In this document: piece after piece, positions 49,974-58,872 of the stretch | Layout of the letters: each line of letters opens with the position of its first letter | Numbering within the stretch: position 1 is the first letter of the stretch | Assembly (NCBI RefSeq): GCF_011421635.1 | Contig: NZ_WTLI01000002.1 | Span: 271,850 to 335,849, forward strand | Direction: 5' to 3' | DNA: 64,000 nucleotides | Source of the DNA: Paenibacillus turpanensis | GTDB taxonomy: Bacteria > Bacillota > Bacilli > Paenibacillales > YIM-B00363 | The notes under the pieces: generated by a model | The model's database searches: none | Told to the model about the DNA's origin: nothing | Seen by the model: the letters and a program-made list of their open reading frames with translations, nothing else | Made by a program: the position numbers and the translations under genes

Positions 49974-50002
49974 ATTATGCCCGAATTCCAAGTGTGTCAC
50001 AA
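49974..50002 (-). promoter_or_regulatory. Candidate promoter of hemE-hemH-hemY
   Basis: TTGTGA (50002-49997), a 17-base spacer and CATAAT (49979-49974) on the minus strand, about 57 nt ahead of hemE. No terminator hairpin was seen after hemB, so read-through is also possible. Confidence 0.5.
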
Positions 50003-50059
50003 CTTGCGAAGACCAGGGTTTATCGACAAAACAATGACAGTTCATGGAAGGTTCTATGT

Positions 50060-51052
50060 CTATTCTTTTAGCCAGCGGGCTGCGTCTTTTGCAAAGTACG
50101 TCAAAATAATATCCGCCCCAGCCCGGCGAAGGCCTGTGAGCATTTCCATCACGATTGCCTTTTCGTCAATCCATCCGTTTTGAGCCGCCGCTTTGACCAT
50201 AGCGTACTCAGCACTTACGTTGTAAGCGACGATCGGCAAATCAAATTGGTCGCGCAGCATACGGATAATATCCATATAGGCTAACGCAGGCTTTACCATC
50301 AGCATATCTGCGCCTTCAAGCACGTCATTCTCCGCTTCACGAAGCGCTTCTCTCGAGTTAGCCGGATCCATTTGATACGTTTTGCGGTCGCCAAACTGCG
50401 GCGCGGAATGCGCGGCATCGCGGAATGGACCATAGAACGCCGACGAATATTTAACCGAATATGCCATGATCGGAATATGCGCGAATCCGGCTTCATCCAA
50501 GCCTGCGCGAATGGCCTGCACATATCCATCCATCATATTGCTTGGGGCGATAATATCCGCCCCTGCACGCGCTTGGGATACGGCCGTTTTCACCAAAACT
50601 TCTAGTGTCGAATCATTATCAATCACGGCCTCGCCGGTTAGCTTGTCCTTGACAATAATGCCGCAGTGGCCGTGCTCCGTATAATGGCATAGACACGTAT
50701 CGGCAATAACGAGCATATCCGGATGCCACTTCTTGATCCGTCGTGTCGCCTCCTGCATCACCTCAGCTTCGTCATGCGCTGAGCTGCCGCACTCGTCCTT
50801 GGAGGCCGGGAGGCCGAACAGAAGAAGCGAACGCAATCCAAGCGAATACGCTTCATGGACCTCTTCCTCCAAGCGATCCAGCGAGAAATGATAAACGCCC
50901 GGCATCGAAGGGATTTCATCTTTAATGTTTGTGCCATGGGTTACAAATAGCGGATACACCAGCTGCTCAGGATGCAGATGCGTCTCACGAACAAGAGCAC
51001 GCATCGATTTGGAACCGCGAAGTCTGCGGTTACGAGTTATCGGAAAGCTCAT
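50060..51052 (-). CDS. hemB: Delta-aminolevulinic acid dehydratase (porphobilinogen synthase)
   Basis: Condenses two aminolevulinates to porphobilinogen. Schiff-base lysines lie in [19 protein letters not shown] and [14 protein letters not shown]. The cysteine cluster [14 protein letters not shown] marks a zinc-type enzyme; length 330. AAAGGAG is nine bases before the ATG. It follows the cobA-hemD fusion by 28 nt. Confidence 0.97.
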   Translation of the reverse strand: MSFPITRNRRLRGSKSMRALVRETHLHPEQLVYPLFVTHGTNIKDEIPSMPGVYHFSLDRLEEEVHEAYSLGLRSLLLFGLPASKDECGSSAHDEAEVMQEATRRIKKWHPDMLVIADTCLCHYTEHGHCGIIVKDKLTGEAVIDNDSTLEVLVKTAVSQARAGADIIAPSNMMDGYVQAIRAGLDEAGFAHIPIMAYSVKYSSAFYGPFRDAAHSAPQFGDRKTYQMDPANSREALREAENDVLEGADMLMVKPALAYMDIIRMLRDQFDLPIVAYNVSAEYAMVKAAAQNGWIDEKAIVMEMLTGLRRAGADIILTYFAKDAARWLKE

Positions 51053-51080
51053 ACAGGGAAGCTCCTTTCACGAGCAAAAT

Positions 51081-52679
51081 TTATTTTTCGCCTTTTCTTG
51101 GTAAGCGTACGGTCATTTCGGGCAGCAGCAGTGTATCCACCAGCGAAGAAATTGTCGCCCGTTCCGATACAGCGGTAATGCGCAAGCCCGCGTCTTCCGC
51201 CGCCTTGGCCGTAACCGGGCCGATACAAGCAATGTTCAAGCGGTTTAACAGCACCGCAGGCTCCTCTATTCCTTGACGCTTTAGCAGTTCAATCAGGTTT
51301 ACTACCGTGGAGGAGCTCGTAAACGTAACTGTGTCGACCCCGCCCTCCAGCAGCATCTCAAGACCTTCCTCGCCCCCGCACGTTTCCGGTACGTTTTCAT
51401 ATGCGACGGCTTCCACCGTTTTCAATCCCATTTCACGCAAGCGTTTCGGCAGCTCGGTGTCCGCCAAATTTCCTCTCGGCAAAAATACCGTCTCGCCCGG
51501 CTTCACAAAATCAGCCAGCGCCTCCGGCAGCTGCTCCGCCCGGAATTCACCTTGGGACGGCAGCACTTCGGTGATCAGGCCATATTTGGCCAGCGTATCC
51601 TCCGTTTTAGGTCCAACCGCGGCGATTTTAGCGCGGGCCATACGGCGGATATCGAGCTTTCTTTCACGCATCCGCTGAAGCATATGCTCTACGCCGTTGG
51701 CGCTGGTAAAGACGATCCAATCGTATTCAGGCAGCCGATCCAGCGCTTCATTGAAAGCCGCGGATGCCGCAGGCTCGCTTGTTGGCTGAATGCGGATAAC
51801 CGGAAGCTCGACAGCTTCCCCGCCCAAGCGTTCAATCGCATCGGTTAGGTCACTCGATTGCGAACGCGAGCGTGTTACGAGTACCCGGCGCCCGAACATC
51901 GGCCGTTTTTCAAACCAAGCGATCTTCTCGCGAAGACGTACAACCTCTCCAACAATGATAACCGCGGGAGAACGGAACTCTGCCTTCTTTACCTGCTCCA
52001 CGATCGTTTCTAATGTACCGGTAAGTGTCTCCTGCTCCATCCAGGTTCCCCAGCGGATCAGAGCTACCGGCGTTTGTGGAGATTTCCCTCCCGTAATAAG
52101 CTCGTGACAAATATTTTCCAAATTGGCGACGCCCATCAAAAAAATAAGAGTTCCTGACGCCTGCGCCAGATTCGGCCAATTGATCTTGTTATAGGTTTTG
52201 TTCGGATATTCATGACCGGTCACGATTGAAAACGAGCTTGTAAAATCACGGTGGGTCACAGGAATTCCAGCATAAGCCGGAACCGCAATTGAGGAGGTAA
52301 TACCGGGCACAATTTCAAAAGGAACGCCGCATTCCGCCAGCAGCTCAGCCTCTTCGCCAACCCGGCCGAAGACAGAGGGATCCCCGCCCTTTAACCTCGC
52401 AACCAGCTTCCCCTGCAAGCCAAGGTCCACGAGTAAACGATTAATGTCCTCTTGCTTCATCATGTGTTTGTCAGGCAGCTTCCCTACAAAAATCTTTTCC
52501 GCTTCCGGCCGCGCATACTGCAGCAGACGCGGGGAAGCAAGCCGATCATAAACGACAACATCGGCCCGCTTTAAGGCTTCCAGCCCTTTTACAGTAATCA
52601 GCTTCGGGTCTCCAGGTCCTGCCCCAATGAGAAAAACCTTACCCGCTTGAGTCTCTTTCCCCTGGCTTGCTTTCTCCAT
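51081..52679 (-). CDS. cobA-hemD: Fused uroporphyrinogen-III methyltransferase / uroporphyrinogen-III synthase
   Basis: Two enzymes in one chain of 532 residues. Residues about 13-255 form a SUMT (CobA) domain with VFLIGAGPGDPKLITVKG, ARLKGGDPSVFGRVGEEAE and GTLIFLMGV, making precorrin-2 for siroheme. Residues about 262-525 form HemD (RRVLVTRSRSQSSDLTD, WIVFTSANGVEHML, VTFTSSSTVVNL), making uroporphyrinogen III. GAGGGGGAG precedes the ATG. The fusion joins the branch enzyme to the enzyme that makes its substrate. Confidence 0.95.
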   Translation of the reverse strand: MEKASQGKETQAGKVFLIGAGPGDPKLITVKGLEALKRADVVVYDRLASPRLLQYARPEAEKIFVGKLPDKHMMKQEDINRLLVDLGLQGKLVARLKGGDPSVFGRVGEEAELLAECGVPFEIVPGITSSIAVPAYAGIPVTHRDFTSSFSIVTGHEYPNKTYNKINWPNLAQASGTLIFLMGVANLENICHELITGGKSPQTPVALIRWGTWMEQETLTGTLETIVEQVKKAEFRSPAVIIVGEVVRLREKIAWFEKRPMFGRRVLVTRSRSQSSDLTDAIERLGGEAVELPVIRIQPTSEPAASAAFNEALDRLPEYDWIVFTSANGVEHMLQRMRERKLDIRRMARAKIAAVGPKTEDTLAKYGLITEVLPSQGEFRAEQLPEALADFVKPGETVFLPRGNLADTELPKRLREMGLKTVEAVAYENVPETCGGEEGLEMLLEGGVDTVTFTSSSTVVNLIELLKRQGIEEPAVLLNRLNIACIGPVTAKAAEDAGLRITAVSERATISSLVDTLLLPEMTVRLPRKGEK

Positions 52680-52704
52680 CCGAAATCTCCCCCTCGGCCG
52701 GTCT

Positions 52705-53649
52705 CTATTCGTTTTCTACTTCATGCCCAAACTCGGCTAATATCCGATCCGCCCCCTGCGCGATCAGCTGCTCCGCAAGCTTTTTCCCCAGCTCCGCCGG
52801 ATCGCGTCCAACTCCTTCGGTTCGCAGCATGCTGCTCCCATCCGGACGGCCAACGAGTCCGCGCAAATAAATGTCTTCTCCTCTGCGCTCTGCATAAGCC
52901 GCAATCGGAACTTGGCAGCCGCCGTTTAAACGGGCCAAGAACGCTCGTTCTGCAGCAACGGTCCACTCTGTTTCGCGATCGTTGTAAAGCTGAAGCAGCT
53001 CAACCACATCGGTGTCGTCCGCACGGCATTCGATCCCGAGCGCACCCTGTCCAACGGCAGGCAAGCAAAGCTCCGGCTCAAGATATTGATGCACCCGATC
53101 CTCCCAGCCCGTACGGAGAAGGCCCGCGGCCGCGAGAATAATCGCATCGAAATCTTCCTCAGCAAGCTTCCTCATTCTCGTGTCAATGTTTCCGCGAATC
53201 GGCTTAATCGTTACATCAGGACGCAGCTCCTGAATTTGACAGGCACGGCGAAGACTGCTCGTACCGACCACGGCGCCTTTCGGAAGCGCGTCTAATGGTT
53301 TTCCATTTTTCGATATGTATACATCCCTTGGATCAATGCGCTTCGGCACAGCCGCCAGCATCAATTCGTCTGGAAGCACCGAGGGTACATCCTTCATGCT
53401 ATGTACTGCAATATCGATCGTTTGATCCAGCATCGCTTGTTCGATTTCTTTCACAAAGAGGCCTTTTCCGCCGACTTTCGATAAGGTAACGTCTAGGATT
53501 TGATCGCCCTTCGTAACGATCTTATAAATTTCAAAGTCATAGGGCAGTCCCTTCTCTTCGCAAATCGCACGAAGCGCATCGATGACCTGTCCTGTTTGAG
53601 TAAGTGCTAGAGCACTTCCCCGCGTTCCGACAACAATTGTTCGTTTCAT
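52705..53649 (-). CDS. hemC: Porphobilinogen deaminase
   Basis: Builds hydroxymethylbilane from four porphobilinogens. [18 protein letters not shown], the DVPSVLP loop and the cofactor-binding cysteine in [14 protein letters not shown] are present; length 314. It overlaps the upstream sirC-like stop by 4 nt, with AAGGAGGAAG before the ATG. Confidence 0.97.
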   Translation of the reverse strand: MKRTIVVGTRGSALALTQTGQVIDALRAICEEKGLPYDFEIYKIVTKGDQILDVTLSKVGGKGLFVKEIEQAMLDQTIDIAVHSMKDVPSVLPDELMLAAVPKRIDPRDVYISKNGKPLDALPKGAVVGTSSLRRACQIQELRPDVTIKPIRGNIDTRMRKLAEEDFDAIILAAAGLLRTGWEDRVHQYLEPELCLPAVGQGALGIECRADDTDVVELLQLYNDRETEWTVAAERAFLARLNGGCQVPIAAYAERRGEDIYLRGLVGRPDGSSMLRTEGVGRDPAELGKKLAEQLIAQGADRILAEFGHEVENE

Positions 53650-54272
53650 TCTGCTTCCTCCTTGAGCGCTTCTAGATAAGGCTGTAAGCCGTCCAGCAAT
53701 AACTGCTGCGGCTCAAGCTTAACGATATCCCGAAGCAGCGTGCTGCGTCTGTGCGCGTCTGTAATGGTTTGTTTGACGAGGTTTCTATATGTTTCCAGCA
53801 TATCCAAATAGCGCTCGATATCTTCCCCGACCTGCTCTTCGAGCTGCCTGCATAGTGCAGCAGCATAGGCGGGACTGGCGCCGGATGTGGAGACAGCTAC
53901 CCGCAGCAATCCCTTCTGAAAAGAGGAGGGTACGGTGAAGGTGCTGAGTTCAGGGCTATCGGCCACATTTACCCAAGTGCCCCGGCAGTCCTCCGCAACC
54001 TGCCGATTAATATCTGCATGATCGGTTGCAGCAAAGACAAGCACCGCTCCGTCAGCATCTCCCTGCTGGTAGTTCCTTAAAAACAGCGAAAGCTGACCCT
54101 TATCGCGCCAGCTGCGAATCACATCTGTAATTTGAGGGCTAACGACAGTAACCGATGCATGAGCATCAAGCAAGGAACGAATTTTCCGTTCGGCAACCTT
54201 CCCTCCGCCGACCACGAGGCAGGGGCGATTCGCGATGTCCAGCATCGCCGGGTATACCATGCGAGGGTCCAT
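53646..54272 (-). CDS. sirC: Precorrin-2 dehydrogenase / sirohydrochlorin ferrochelatase-type protein
   Basis: Converts precorrin-2 to sirohydrochlorin, and perhaps siroheme. NAD-binding [38 protein letters not shown] and the conserved [20 protein letters not shown] are visible; length 208. The short C-terminus suggests the dehydrogenase is certain, while a chelatase activity is unproven. Together with the CobA half downstream it supplies the siroheme branch within the haem operon. Confidence 0.9.
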   Translation of the reverse strand: MDPRMVYPAMLDIANRPCLVVGGGKVAERKIRSLLDAHASVTVVSPQITDVIRSWRDKGQLSLFLRNYQQGDADGAVLVFAATDHADINRQVAEDCRGTWVNVADSPELSTFTVPSSFQKGLLRVAVSTSGASPAYAAALCRQLEEQVGEDIERYLDMLETYRNLVKQTITDAHRRSTLLRDIVKLEPQQLLLDGLQPYLEALKEEAE

Positions 54273-54294
54273 TTCTCATACGCCCCTGTCCTGT

Positions 54295-55107
54295 TTAATG
54301 AAACATCGAAAAAGGGTTTAACAGCAAGTTCATCAGCAGTACGGCAAAAGAACCGATCGTCCAGGCTGCAAGACGAGTTCCCGGAACTTTTAGTATGAGC
54401 CGAAGGAGGAAATAATGCGAATAAGCCCCCAAAACCAGCACCGAACTAAACACCTTTGAATCGAAAAGCATACGAATGGAATGATTGCCTGCGATAATCG
54501 TAACGACTCCAAGCGATAAAGAGAGTACAAGCAGCGGCGTTCCAATGGAGGTCGTCACTAAAATCCACTTATCGATTTTATCAAGGGATGGAAATCGTTT
54601 CATAATCGCAAACTTTTTATTTTTCAAGCTTCTGTGCAAAAATAAATACATCCCCGATAAAATAGTCGCTAGCGTAAACGCTGCGTAACTGCAGACCGCC
54701 ATAACAATATGAAAAATGAGCATATCGTTAAGTCTCTCTTCCTGCGCGATCGGCATCGCTGCATTCGGATCGGTAAGCAGATTCAGCGTAAGCACCGCGA
54801 ACCCAACAACATTCACAATGAAGACGAGAAGCTCCATATTAAAAAAGCGGTTGACCAAGAGCGAAATCGTCACCATAAGCCATGAAAAGAAAAATAAAAA
54901 CTCAAACATCGACAGCGTTGGCATATCCCGATGCTGAATGAGCCTTATAACAAAGTATACCGTTTGCAGCACCCAAACAAAAACAAGCAGCCCTGTACCC
55001 ATCCGCTTCGCACTCCGATTTTTATTTACTGCATCGGAGAAATAAAACAACAGGCTCAGGGCATATATATAAATTATCGCGTCATAGATCCAATTGTTCG
55101 TTAACAT
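54295..55107 (-). CDS. hemX: HemX, membrane protein of the hemA operon
   Basis: A 270-residue protein with about eight membrane helices in the CcsA/HemX fold (MPTLSMFEFLFFFSWLMVTI, LIFHIVMAVCSYAAFTLATI, GVVTIIAGNHSIRML). The tryptophan-rich haem-handling motif of true cytochrome c assembly CcsA is not seen. In Bacillus, HemX lowers the amount of HemA. The second position after hemA fits. Confidence 0.88.
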   Translation of the reverse strand: MLTNNWIYDAIIYIYALSLLFYFSDAVNKNRSAKRMGTGLLVFVWVLQTVYFVIRLIQHRDMPTLSMFEFLFFFSWLMVTISLLVNRFFNMELLVFIVNVVGFAVLTLNLLTDPNAAMPIAQEERLNDMLIFHIVMAVCSYAAFTLATILSGMYLFLHRSLKNKKFAIMKRFPSLDKIDKWILVTTSIGTPLLVLSLSLGVVTIIAGNHSIRMLFDSKVFSSVLVLGAYSHYFLLRLILKVPGTRLAAWTIGSFAVLLMNLLLNPFSMFH

Positions 55108-55127
55108 ATCGACGCCCCCGAAAGAAG

Positions 55128-56525
55128 CTAAATTCGTGCCAGCCGTTCCGTTGCCGCCGCCAGCTTTGCGACGATCGAGCGCTTATCGCCTTCCCCCGAA
55201 GTCCCAGTAACCCGTTTGGCAGACGCCGCACTGATTTCATTTAATTCCTGCTGGGCAAGCCGCTCTTCCAAAGCGAAAATAGCAGTAAACGTCTTGAGCG
55301 CCTCATCCCCGCCCTTATCAGCCGCCATTTCTTTAATACGGAGAATCGGATCATGGGTTAATTGATTCAGCATGCTTTTGGTAATCTTACGAAGTGCTTT
55401 TTGTTCCCGTTCGCTTAATCCAGGCAGTTTGTTCAACAGGCTCGCCATCGTCTCTTCATGAATCTCAGCCGCTTTTTCCTGAAGCGCGCGAATAACCGGA
55501 CTTACTCCGAGCAGCTTATTCCACTGCTTAAAGGCATCCATTTCCTCGCGAATCATGTATGCAATTTTATCGGCTTCCTTACGACGCTGCTCCATGTTCG
55601 CTTCCACAATGCCTTCTAGATCGTCAATATCGTACAAATAGACGTTCGGCAGATCGGATAGCGCAGGGTCCAAATCGCGAGGCACAGCAATATCGATCAT
55701 AAACAGCGGCCTCGACGCTCTTTCTTCCACAGCCGGGCGTACTTCATTCTGGGAAAGCACGTACCCCTTCGCTCCGGTTGATGAAATGACTACGTCGGCT
55801 TCCCGCAGCACGGATGAAATATCGCTCATATCATAAGCAACGCCGCCGATTTTCTCGGCCAGCTCCTCGGCTCTGGCTTTCGTCCGGTTCACCACCATGA
55901 CCTTCGCCGCACCATTGGACTTCAAATGCTTCACCGTTAACTCGCTCATTTTACCGGCGCCGACGATCAGTACCTTCTTGCCCGAAAAATCACCAAATAT
56001 TCGTTTCCCCAGCTCAATGGCCGCGTAGCTTACCGAAACCGCATTTTCACCGATCGTCGTCTCGGAATGTGCACGCTTCGCCACCGTGATTGCCTGCTTA
56101 AAAAGCTGGTTAAAGATCGTTCCGGTGACCCCTTGGCTTTGCGCCAACTGGAAGGCATCCTTTACTTGGCCTAATATTTGCGTCTCGCCAAGCACCATCG
56201 AATCCAATCCACAAGCAACACGCATCAAATGCTCAATGGCCCGCTCATCCTCGTAAATATATAAATGGTTGTTGAATTCAGCACGGGGAATATGAAACCA
56301 TTTCTCCATGAAGCTCCGGACATACTGCCCGCAAATTTGGAACCGGTCAACGATTGCATATATTTCCGTCCTGTTGCAGGTAGCCACAATGACACATTCC
56401 AGCATGCTTTTTGTTTGTATGAGCTGCTGCAGTGCCAGGGGCATGTTCTCAGCTGCAATCGTAAATTTCTCACGAACCTCAACTGGTGCAGTGCGGTAGT
56501 TTAAACCGACAGCTATAATGTGCAT
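55128..56525 (-). CDS. hemA: Glutamyl-tRNA reductase
   Basis: First committed enzyme of the C5 haem route. GLNYRTAPVEVREKFTI, the catalytic cysteine in VIVATCNRTEIYAI, SMVLGETQILGQVKDA and the NADPH motif KVLIVGAGKMSELTVKHL are clear; length 465. GGAGGTG lies seven bases before the ATG. It heads the operon hemA-hemX-sirC-hemC-cobA/hemD-hemB behind a PerR-box-like element. Confidence 0.97.
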   Translation of the reverse strand: MHIIAVGLNYRTAPVEVREKFTIAAENMPLALQQLIQTKSMLECVIVATCNRTEIYAIVDRFQICGQYVRSFMEKWFHIPRAEFNNHLYIYEDERAIEHLMRVACGLDSMVLGETQILGQVKDAFQLAQSQGVTGTIFNQLFKQAITVAKRAHSETTIGENAVSVSYAAIELGKRIFGDFSGKKVLIVGAGKMSELTVKHLKSNGAAKVMVVNRTKARAEELAEKIGGVAYDMSDISSVLREADVVISSTGAKGYVLSQNEVRPAVEERASRPLFMIDIAVPRDLDPALSDLPNVYLYDIDDLEGIVEANMEQRRKEADKIAYMIREEMDAFKQWNKLLGVSPVIRALQEKAAEIHEETMASLLNKLPGLSEREQKALRKITKSMLNQLTHDPILRIKEMAADKGGDEALKTFTAIFALEERLAQQELNEISAASAKRVTGTSGEGDKRSIVAKLAAATERLARI

Positions 56526-56546
56526 AGGGCTTCACCTCCAGCCAGA

Positions 56547-56561
56547 TTATAATGTTTATAA
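56547..56561. promoter_or_regulatory. PerR/Fur-box-like operator upstream of hemA
   Basis: TTATAATGTTTATAA matches the PerR consensus TTATAATnATTATAA at 13 of 14 fixed positions. It lies 22-36 nt before the hemA ATG, just downstream of the predicted start of transcription, a good position for repression. In B. subtilis the hemA operon is a known PerR target. Confidence 0.65.
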
Positions 56562-56571
56562 TTTATACTGC

Positions 56572-56580
56572 ATTATATCA
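56572..56580 (-). promoter_or_regulatory. Extended -10 promoter of hemA
   Basis: On the minus strand TGATATAAT gives an extended -10 (TGn plus a perfect TATAAT at 56577-56572). The -35 region is weak, as expected for extended -10 promoters. Confidence 0.6.
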
Positions 56581-56700
56581 TATATAGTTAAGCTTGCTCA
56601 TAAAAATTTTGTAGAAATTATGAACCAGCCGATTCCGCACATTTTTTGCCCCAAGCACTGCTCTTATTAGTGTATCCCTTCCTATTTCCCTTATCCTTTC

Positions 56701-57225
56701 TTATTGAAGCATTTTTTGTTTCAAAAGCTCGGCCATTTCGGCATCTATTTGGATGATCTTATCCTTTTGAGATTTGATGACCTGGCCGTTTTCGCTCACA
56801 AGCGCACCGTAGGCTTCATAGAGCTTTTGTAAGCGTTCAGAGAGCGTTACGAGGACTTGGGTCTCTTCCTTCTTGAGAGGACGGTCTCCGCCGATTTGCA
56901 GCCTCGTAATGTACTGCACGATCGCCGATGCACTTTGCAGCGGAGGAATCCGCTCCTGACCGAATGCAAGTGCAAGTCTGTCATGGGAGTAACTAACGGA
57001 GTAAGCTTGGTTTTTCAGCTCCTCCAGCGCATTAGTTGATCCGGCTGCTGTACTTCCCTGCATTACGCTGTTCAGCATCTCTACCTGAAACCAAGAAACC
57101 TGAAACAATAAATAGGGGGCATCGCCTACACTACGTTTTTCCGAAGAATTCTGAACGAGCTGGAAAACCGTTAGGGCGAACAGCCCCAAAGCAACGATCC
57201 AAACCATTACACGCTTTTTCCTCAT
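56701..57225 (-). CDS. Membrane-anchored protein of unknown function
   Basis: A 174-residue protein with an N-terminal membrane anchor (VMVWIVALGLFALTVFQLV) and an external mostly helical part, with a predicted coiled-coil toward the end (GQVIKSQKDKIIQIDAEMAE). ACAGGAGGG precedes the ATG. It sits between speD and hemA, where Bacillus has the membrane gene ysxD, but I cannot claim homology. It is about 175 nt upstream of hemA. Confidence 0.75.
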   Translation of the reverse strand: MRKKRVMVWIVALGLFALTVFQLVQNSSEKRSVGDAPYLLFQVSWFQVEMLNSVMQGSTAAGSTNALEELKNQAYSVSYSHDRLALAFGQERIPPLQSASAIVQYITRLQIGGDRPLKKEETQVLVTLSERLQKLYEAYGALVSENGQVIKSQKDKIIQIDAEMAELLKQKMLQ

Positions 57226-57277
57226 CCTTATACCCTCCTGTCCACAGCACTTCTACCATCATATGGACAGGAGATAA

Positions 57278-57307
57278 ACAAAATGACCACGGACAATTCC
57301 GTGGTCA
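57278..57307 (-). terminator. Intrinsic terminator downstream of speD
   Basis: A ten-bp TGACCACGGA stem with a four-base loop is followed on the minus strand by TTTTGTTT, 22 nt past the speD stop. Confidence 0.88.
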
Positions 57308-57329
57308 CACTTGATCTCATCATATGTTG

Positions 57330-57731
57330 TTACTTCGCTGTGACTGCTGTTTTCATCTCAGGAGTCAAAACTTCCATTTCGCCAAGTCCGCGAACGAGCT
57401 TCTTCGCGTAGGTTTTTTCCGGCTTCAGTACAGAAACCAGATAGTCGATCGCCGCTTGCGGGTCAACCGTCTCACCGCAGGTATAGCAATCAATTGCGGC
57501 AAATCCTTTCTCAGGATACGTATGGATGGAGAGATGACTTTCCGACAGCAATACAAGCACTGTCGCGCCTTGCGGTTCGAATTGCTTCGCTTGAACGGAC
57601 AATACGGTAGCACCGCATACCTCCGCAGCTTCCACCATGTTCGCCTGCAACCATTCGGCACTGTTTAATTTGTCAAAATCTACTCCCCAAGTGTCCACCG
57701 CAACATGCCTTCCGAAAGTCGAATATTCCAT
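57330..57731 (-). CDS. speD: S-adenosylmethionine decarboxylase proenzyme
   Basis: Makes decarboxylated S-adenosylmethionine for spermidine synthesis. The precursor cleaves itself at the Ser of LSESHLSIHTYPE to create the pyruvoyl cofactor; AAIDCYTCGETVDP holds the catalytic cysteine. Length 133 fits the short class 1B type. ATG at 57731 is chosen (GGGGGAG eight bases upstream) over an upstream ATG at 57779. Confidence 0.96.
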   Translation of the reverse strand: MEYSTFGRHVAVDTWGVDFDKLNSAEWLQANMVEAAEVCGATVLSVQAKQFEPQGATVLVLLSESHLSIHTYPEKGFAAIDCYTCGETVDPQAAIDYLVSVLKPEKTYAKKLVRGLGEMEVLTPEMKTAVTAK

Positions 57732-58044
57732 CTTTCGGCTCCCCCTTCCCAGGAATAAAATTTTTGTGAAAAATTTCATCCGCTAGGACCTACGTCATTC
57801 ACTACCCGAGGGAATAATCTCTCGCAACATTCAATGTCCTGAGTGAATCCTGGTTCCTATATGAATTTCAACGAAGTTTAAAATAACATCTTAGCGTCCG
57901 AATTGCAATACTTTTTTTGAAATTAACAATTTTTTCAGGTCATGCAGCGTTTCGGTTTCTTCGTTGAATCACGATAGTAACATATGAGATACGGGTCGTC
58001 CTTGTTCTAAAAGCAACCTAAACGTTTTGTAAAGCTGTAACAAC
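57732..58044 (-). other. speD upstream region
   Basis: About 310 bases without a gene. It holds a promoter (57880-57908) and a ~140-nt transcribed leader. The leader includes an A/T-rich perfect inverted repeat with eight-base arms AAATTTTT/AAAAATTT at 57758-57776, just ahead of the ribosome site. No recognisable riboswitch was seen. Confidence 0.5.
57880..57908 (-). promoter_or_regulatory. Promoter of speD
   Basis: TTGCAA (57908-57903), a 17-base spacer and TATTTT (57885-57880) on the minus strand. Confidence 0.6.
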
Positions 58045-58073
58045 AAAAAAGCCCCGTGAAGGATTCACGGAGC
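58045..58073 (-). terminator. Intrinsic terminator of the unknown 194-residue gene
   Basis: A ten-bp GCTCCGTGAA/TTCACGGGGC stem with a three-base loop is followed by six T on the minus strand. Confidence 0.9.
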
Positions 58074-58081
58074 ATACAGCT

Positions 58082-58666
58082 TTACGCTTCGAACACAAAT
58101 AACTTGTGTACTAATTGTTTAAGCTTCTCGTCAATAGCCGTAATTTCTTCTTCATTGGAACGAAGCCTTAGGTCCAGCAGCTCGTCAATTTCCAACTGAG
58201 CCACTTTAATTTCCGCCTCGGTCTTCCGACTGTCAAACAACCTCTGCAGCTGTCCGACGGTATCCTTATATTCGTATACGACCTTGCTTTTACCGCCCGA
58301 TAGTTCCGTAATCTTAATAACAGAACCATTCTTATATTGATAGACCATAACGTAATTCGGGTATATACGGTTTACGATTGCGCTGCCCTTAAATGCGGAT
58401 ACCGCTTTGCGCATCGCGTTTGCTAGTTTGGGGCTGTTTAGTCGGCAGGAGCCTTCGGCGACATATTTGCCGAGTTTTTTTTGGAACGAGAGCACGACAG
58501 GTTTGCCCGCCTCGTCTTCAAGTACCACCTCTTGGTTACCATTTTCCAATACTTTTTCCTGCAAGCTGACTTCATTCTCTGAGAACAGTTGGATAAAACG
58601 TTGCATTTCTGCTTCCGTAAGTGTCAGACAGGTTTGGACGTATTCTGTCGCTAACCGCTGAGCCAT
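58082..58666 (-). CDS. Conserved-looking protein of unknown function, helical C-terminus
   Basis: A 194-residue soluble protein without signal or membrane segment. The N-terminal two thirds look mixed alpha/beta (VVLSFQKKLGKYVAEGSCRL, NRIYPNYVMVYQYKNGSVIK). The C-terminal third is a likely coiled-coil rich in Glu, Leu and Lys (TEAEIKVAQLEIDELLDLRL). AGGGGA precedes the ATG, and it has its own candidate promoter and terminator, so it is a real gene. I do not recognise a family. Confidence 0.75.
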   Translation of the reverse strand: MAQRLATEYVQTCLTLTEAEMQRFIQLFSENEVSLQEKVLENGNQEVVLEDEAGKPVVLSFQKKLGKYVAEGSCRLNSPKLANAMRKAVSAFKGSAIVNRIYPNYVMVYQYKNGSVIKITELSGGKSKVVYEYKDTVGQLQRLFDSRKTEAEIKVAQLEIDELLDLRLRSNEEEITAIDEKLKQLVHKLFVFEA

Positions 58667-58722
58667 AAAAAAATCCCCTATTCATTGAATTTCACTGCTT
58701 AATCTAAACTGACCCAGTTCTT

Positions 58723-58751
58723 ATTATACAATATATTCAGACCGGAATCAC
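58723..58751 (-). promoter_or_regulatory. Candidate promoter of the unknown 194-residue gene
   Basis: A perfect TATAAT (58728-58723) with a weak GTGATT -35 (58751-58746) at 17 bases on the minus strand. Confidence 0.45.
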
Positions 58752-58844
58752 ACCATGCTAATTGCGATATTCCTGCAAATTTCTGAAAAATCCGCGTTTT
58801 CCCCTTGCCATTCCAAGCAAACCCCAGTTTTCAAGCCATATACG

Positions 58845-58872
58845 AAAAAAACCGACGCATTCGCATCGGTTT
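58845..58872 (-). terminator. Intrinsic terminator downstream of engB
   Basis: AAACCGATGC, a GAAT loop and GCGTCGGTTT are followed by T on the minus strand. It overlaps the engB stop codon and closes the lon-engB unit. Confidence 0.88.

Noticed and set aside
54295..55107. Reading this gene as a cytochrome c assembly CcsA
   Set aside because: It lacks the tryptophan-rich haem-handling motif and lies directly after hemA, fitting HemX.
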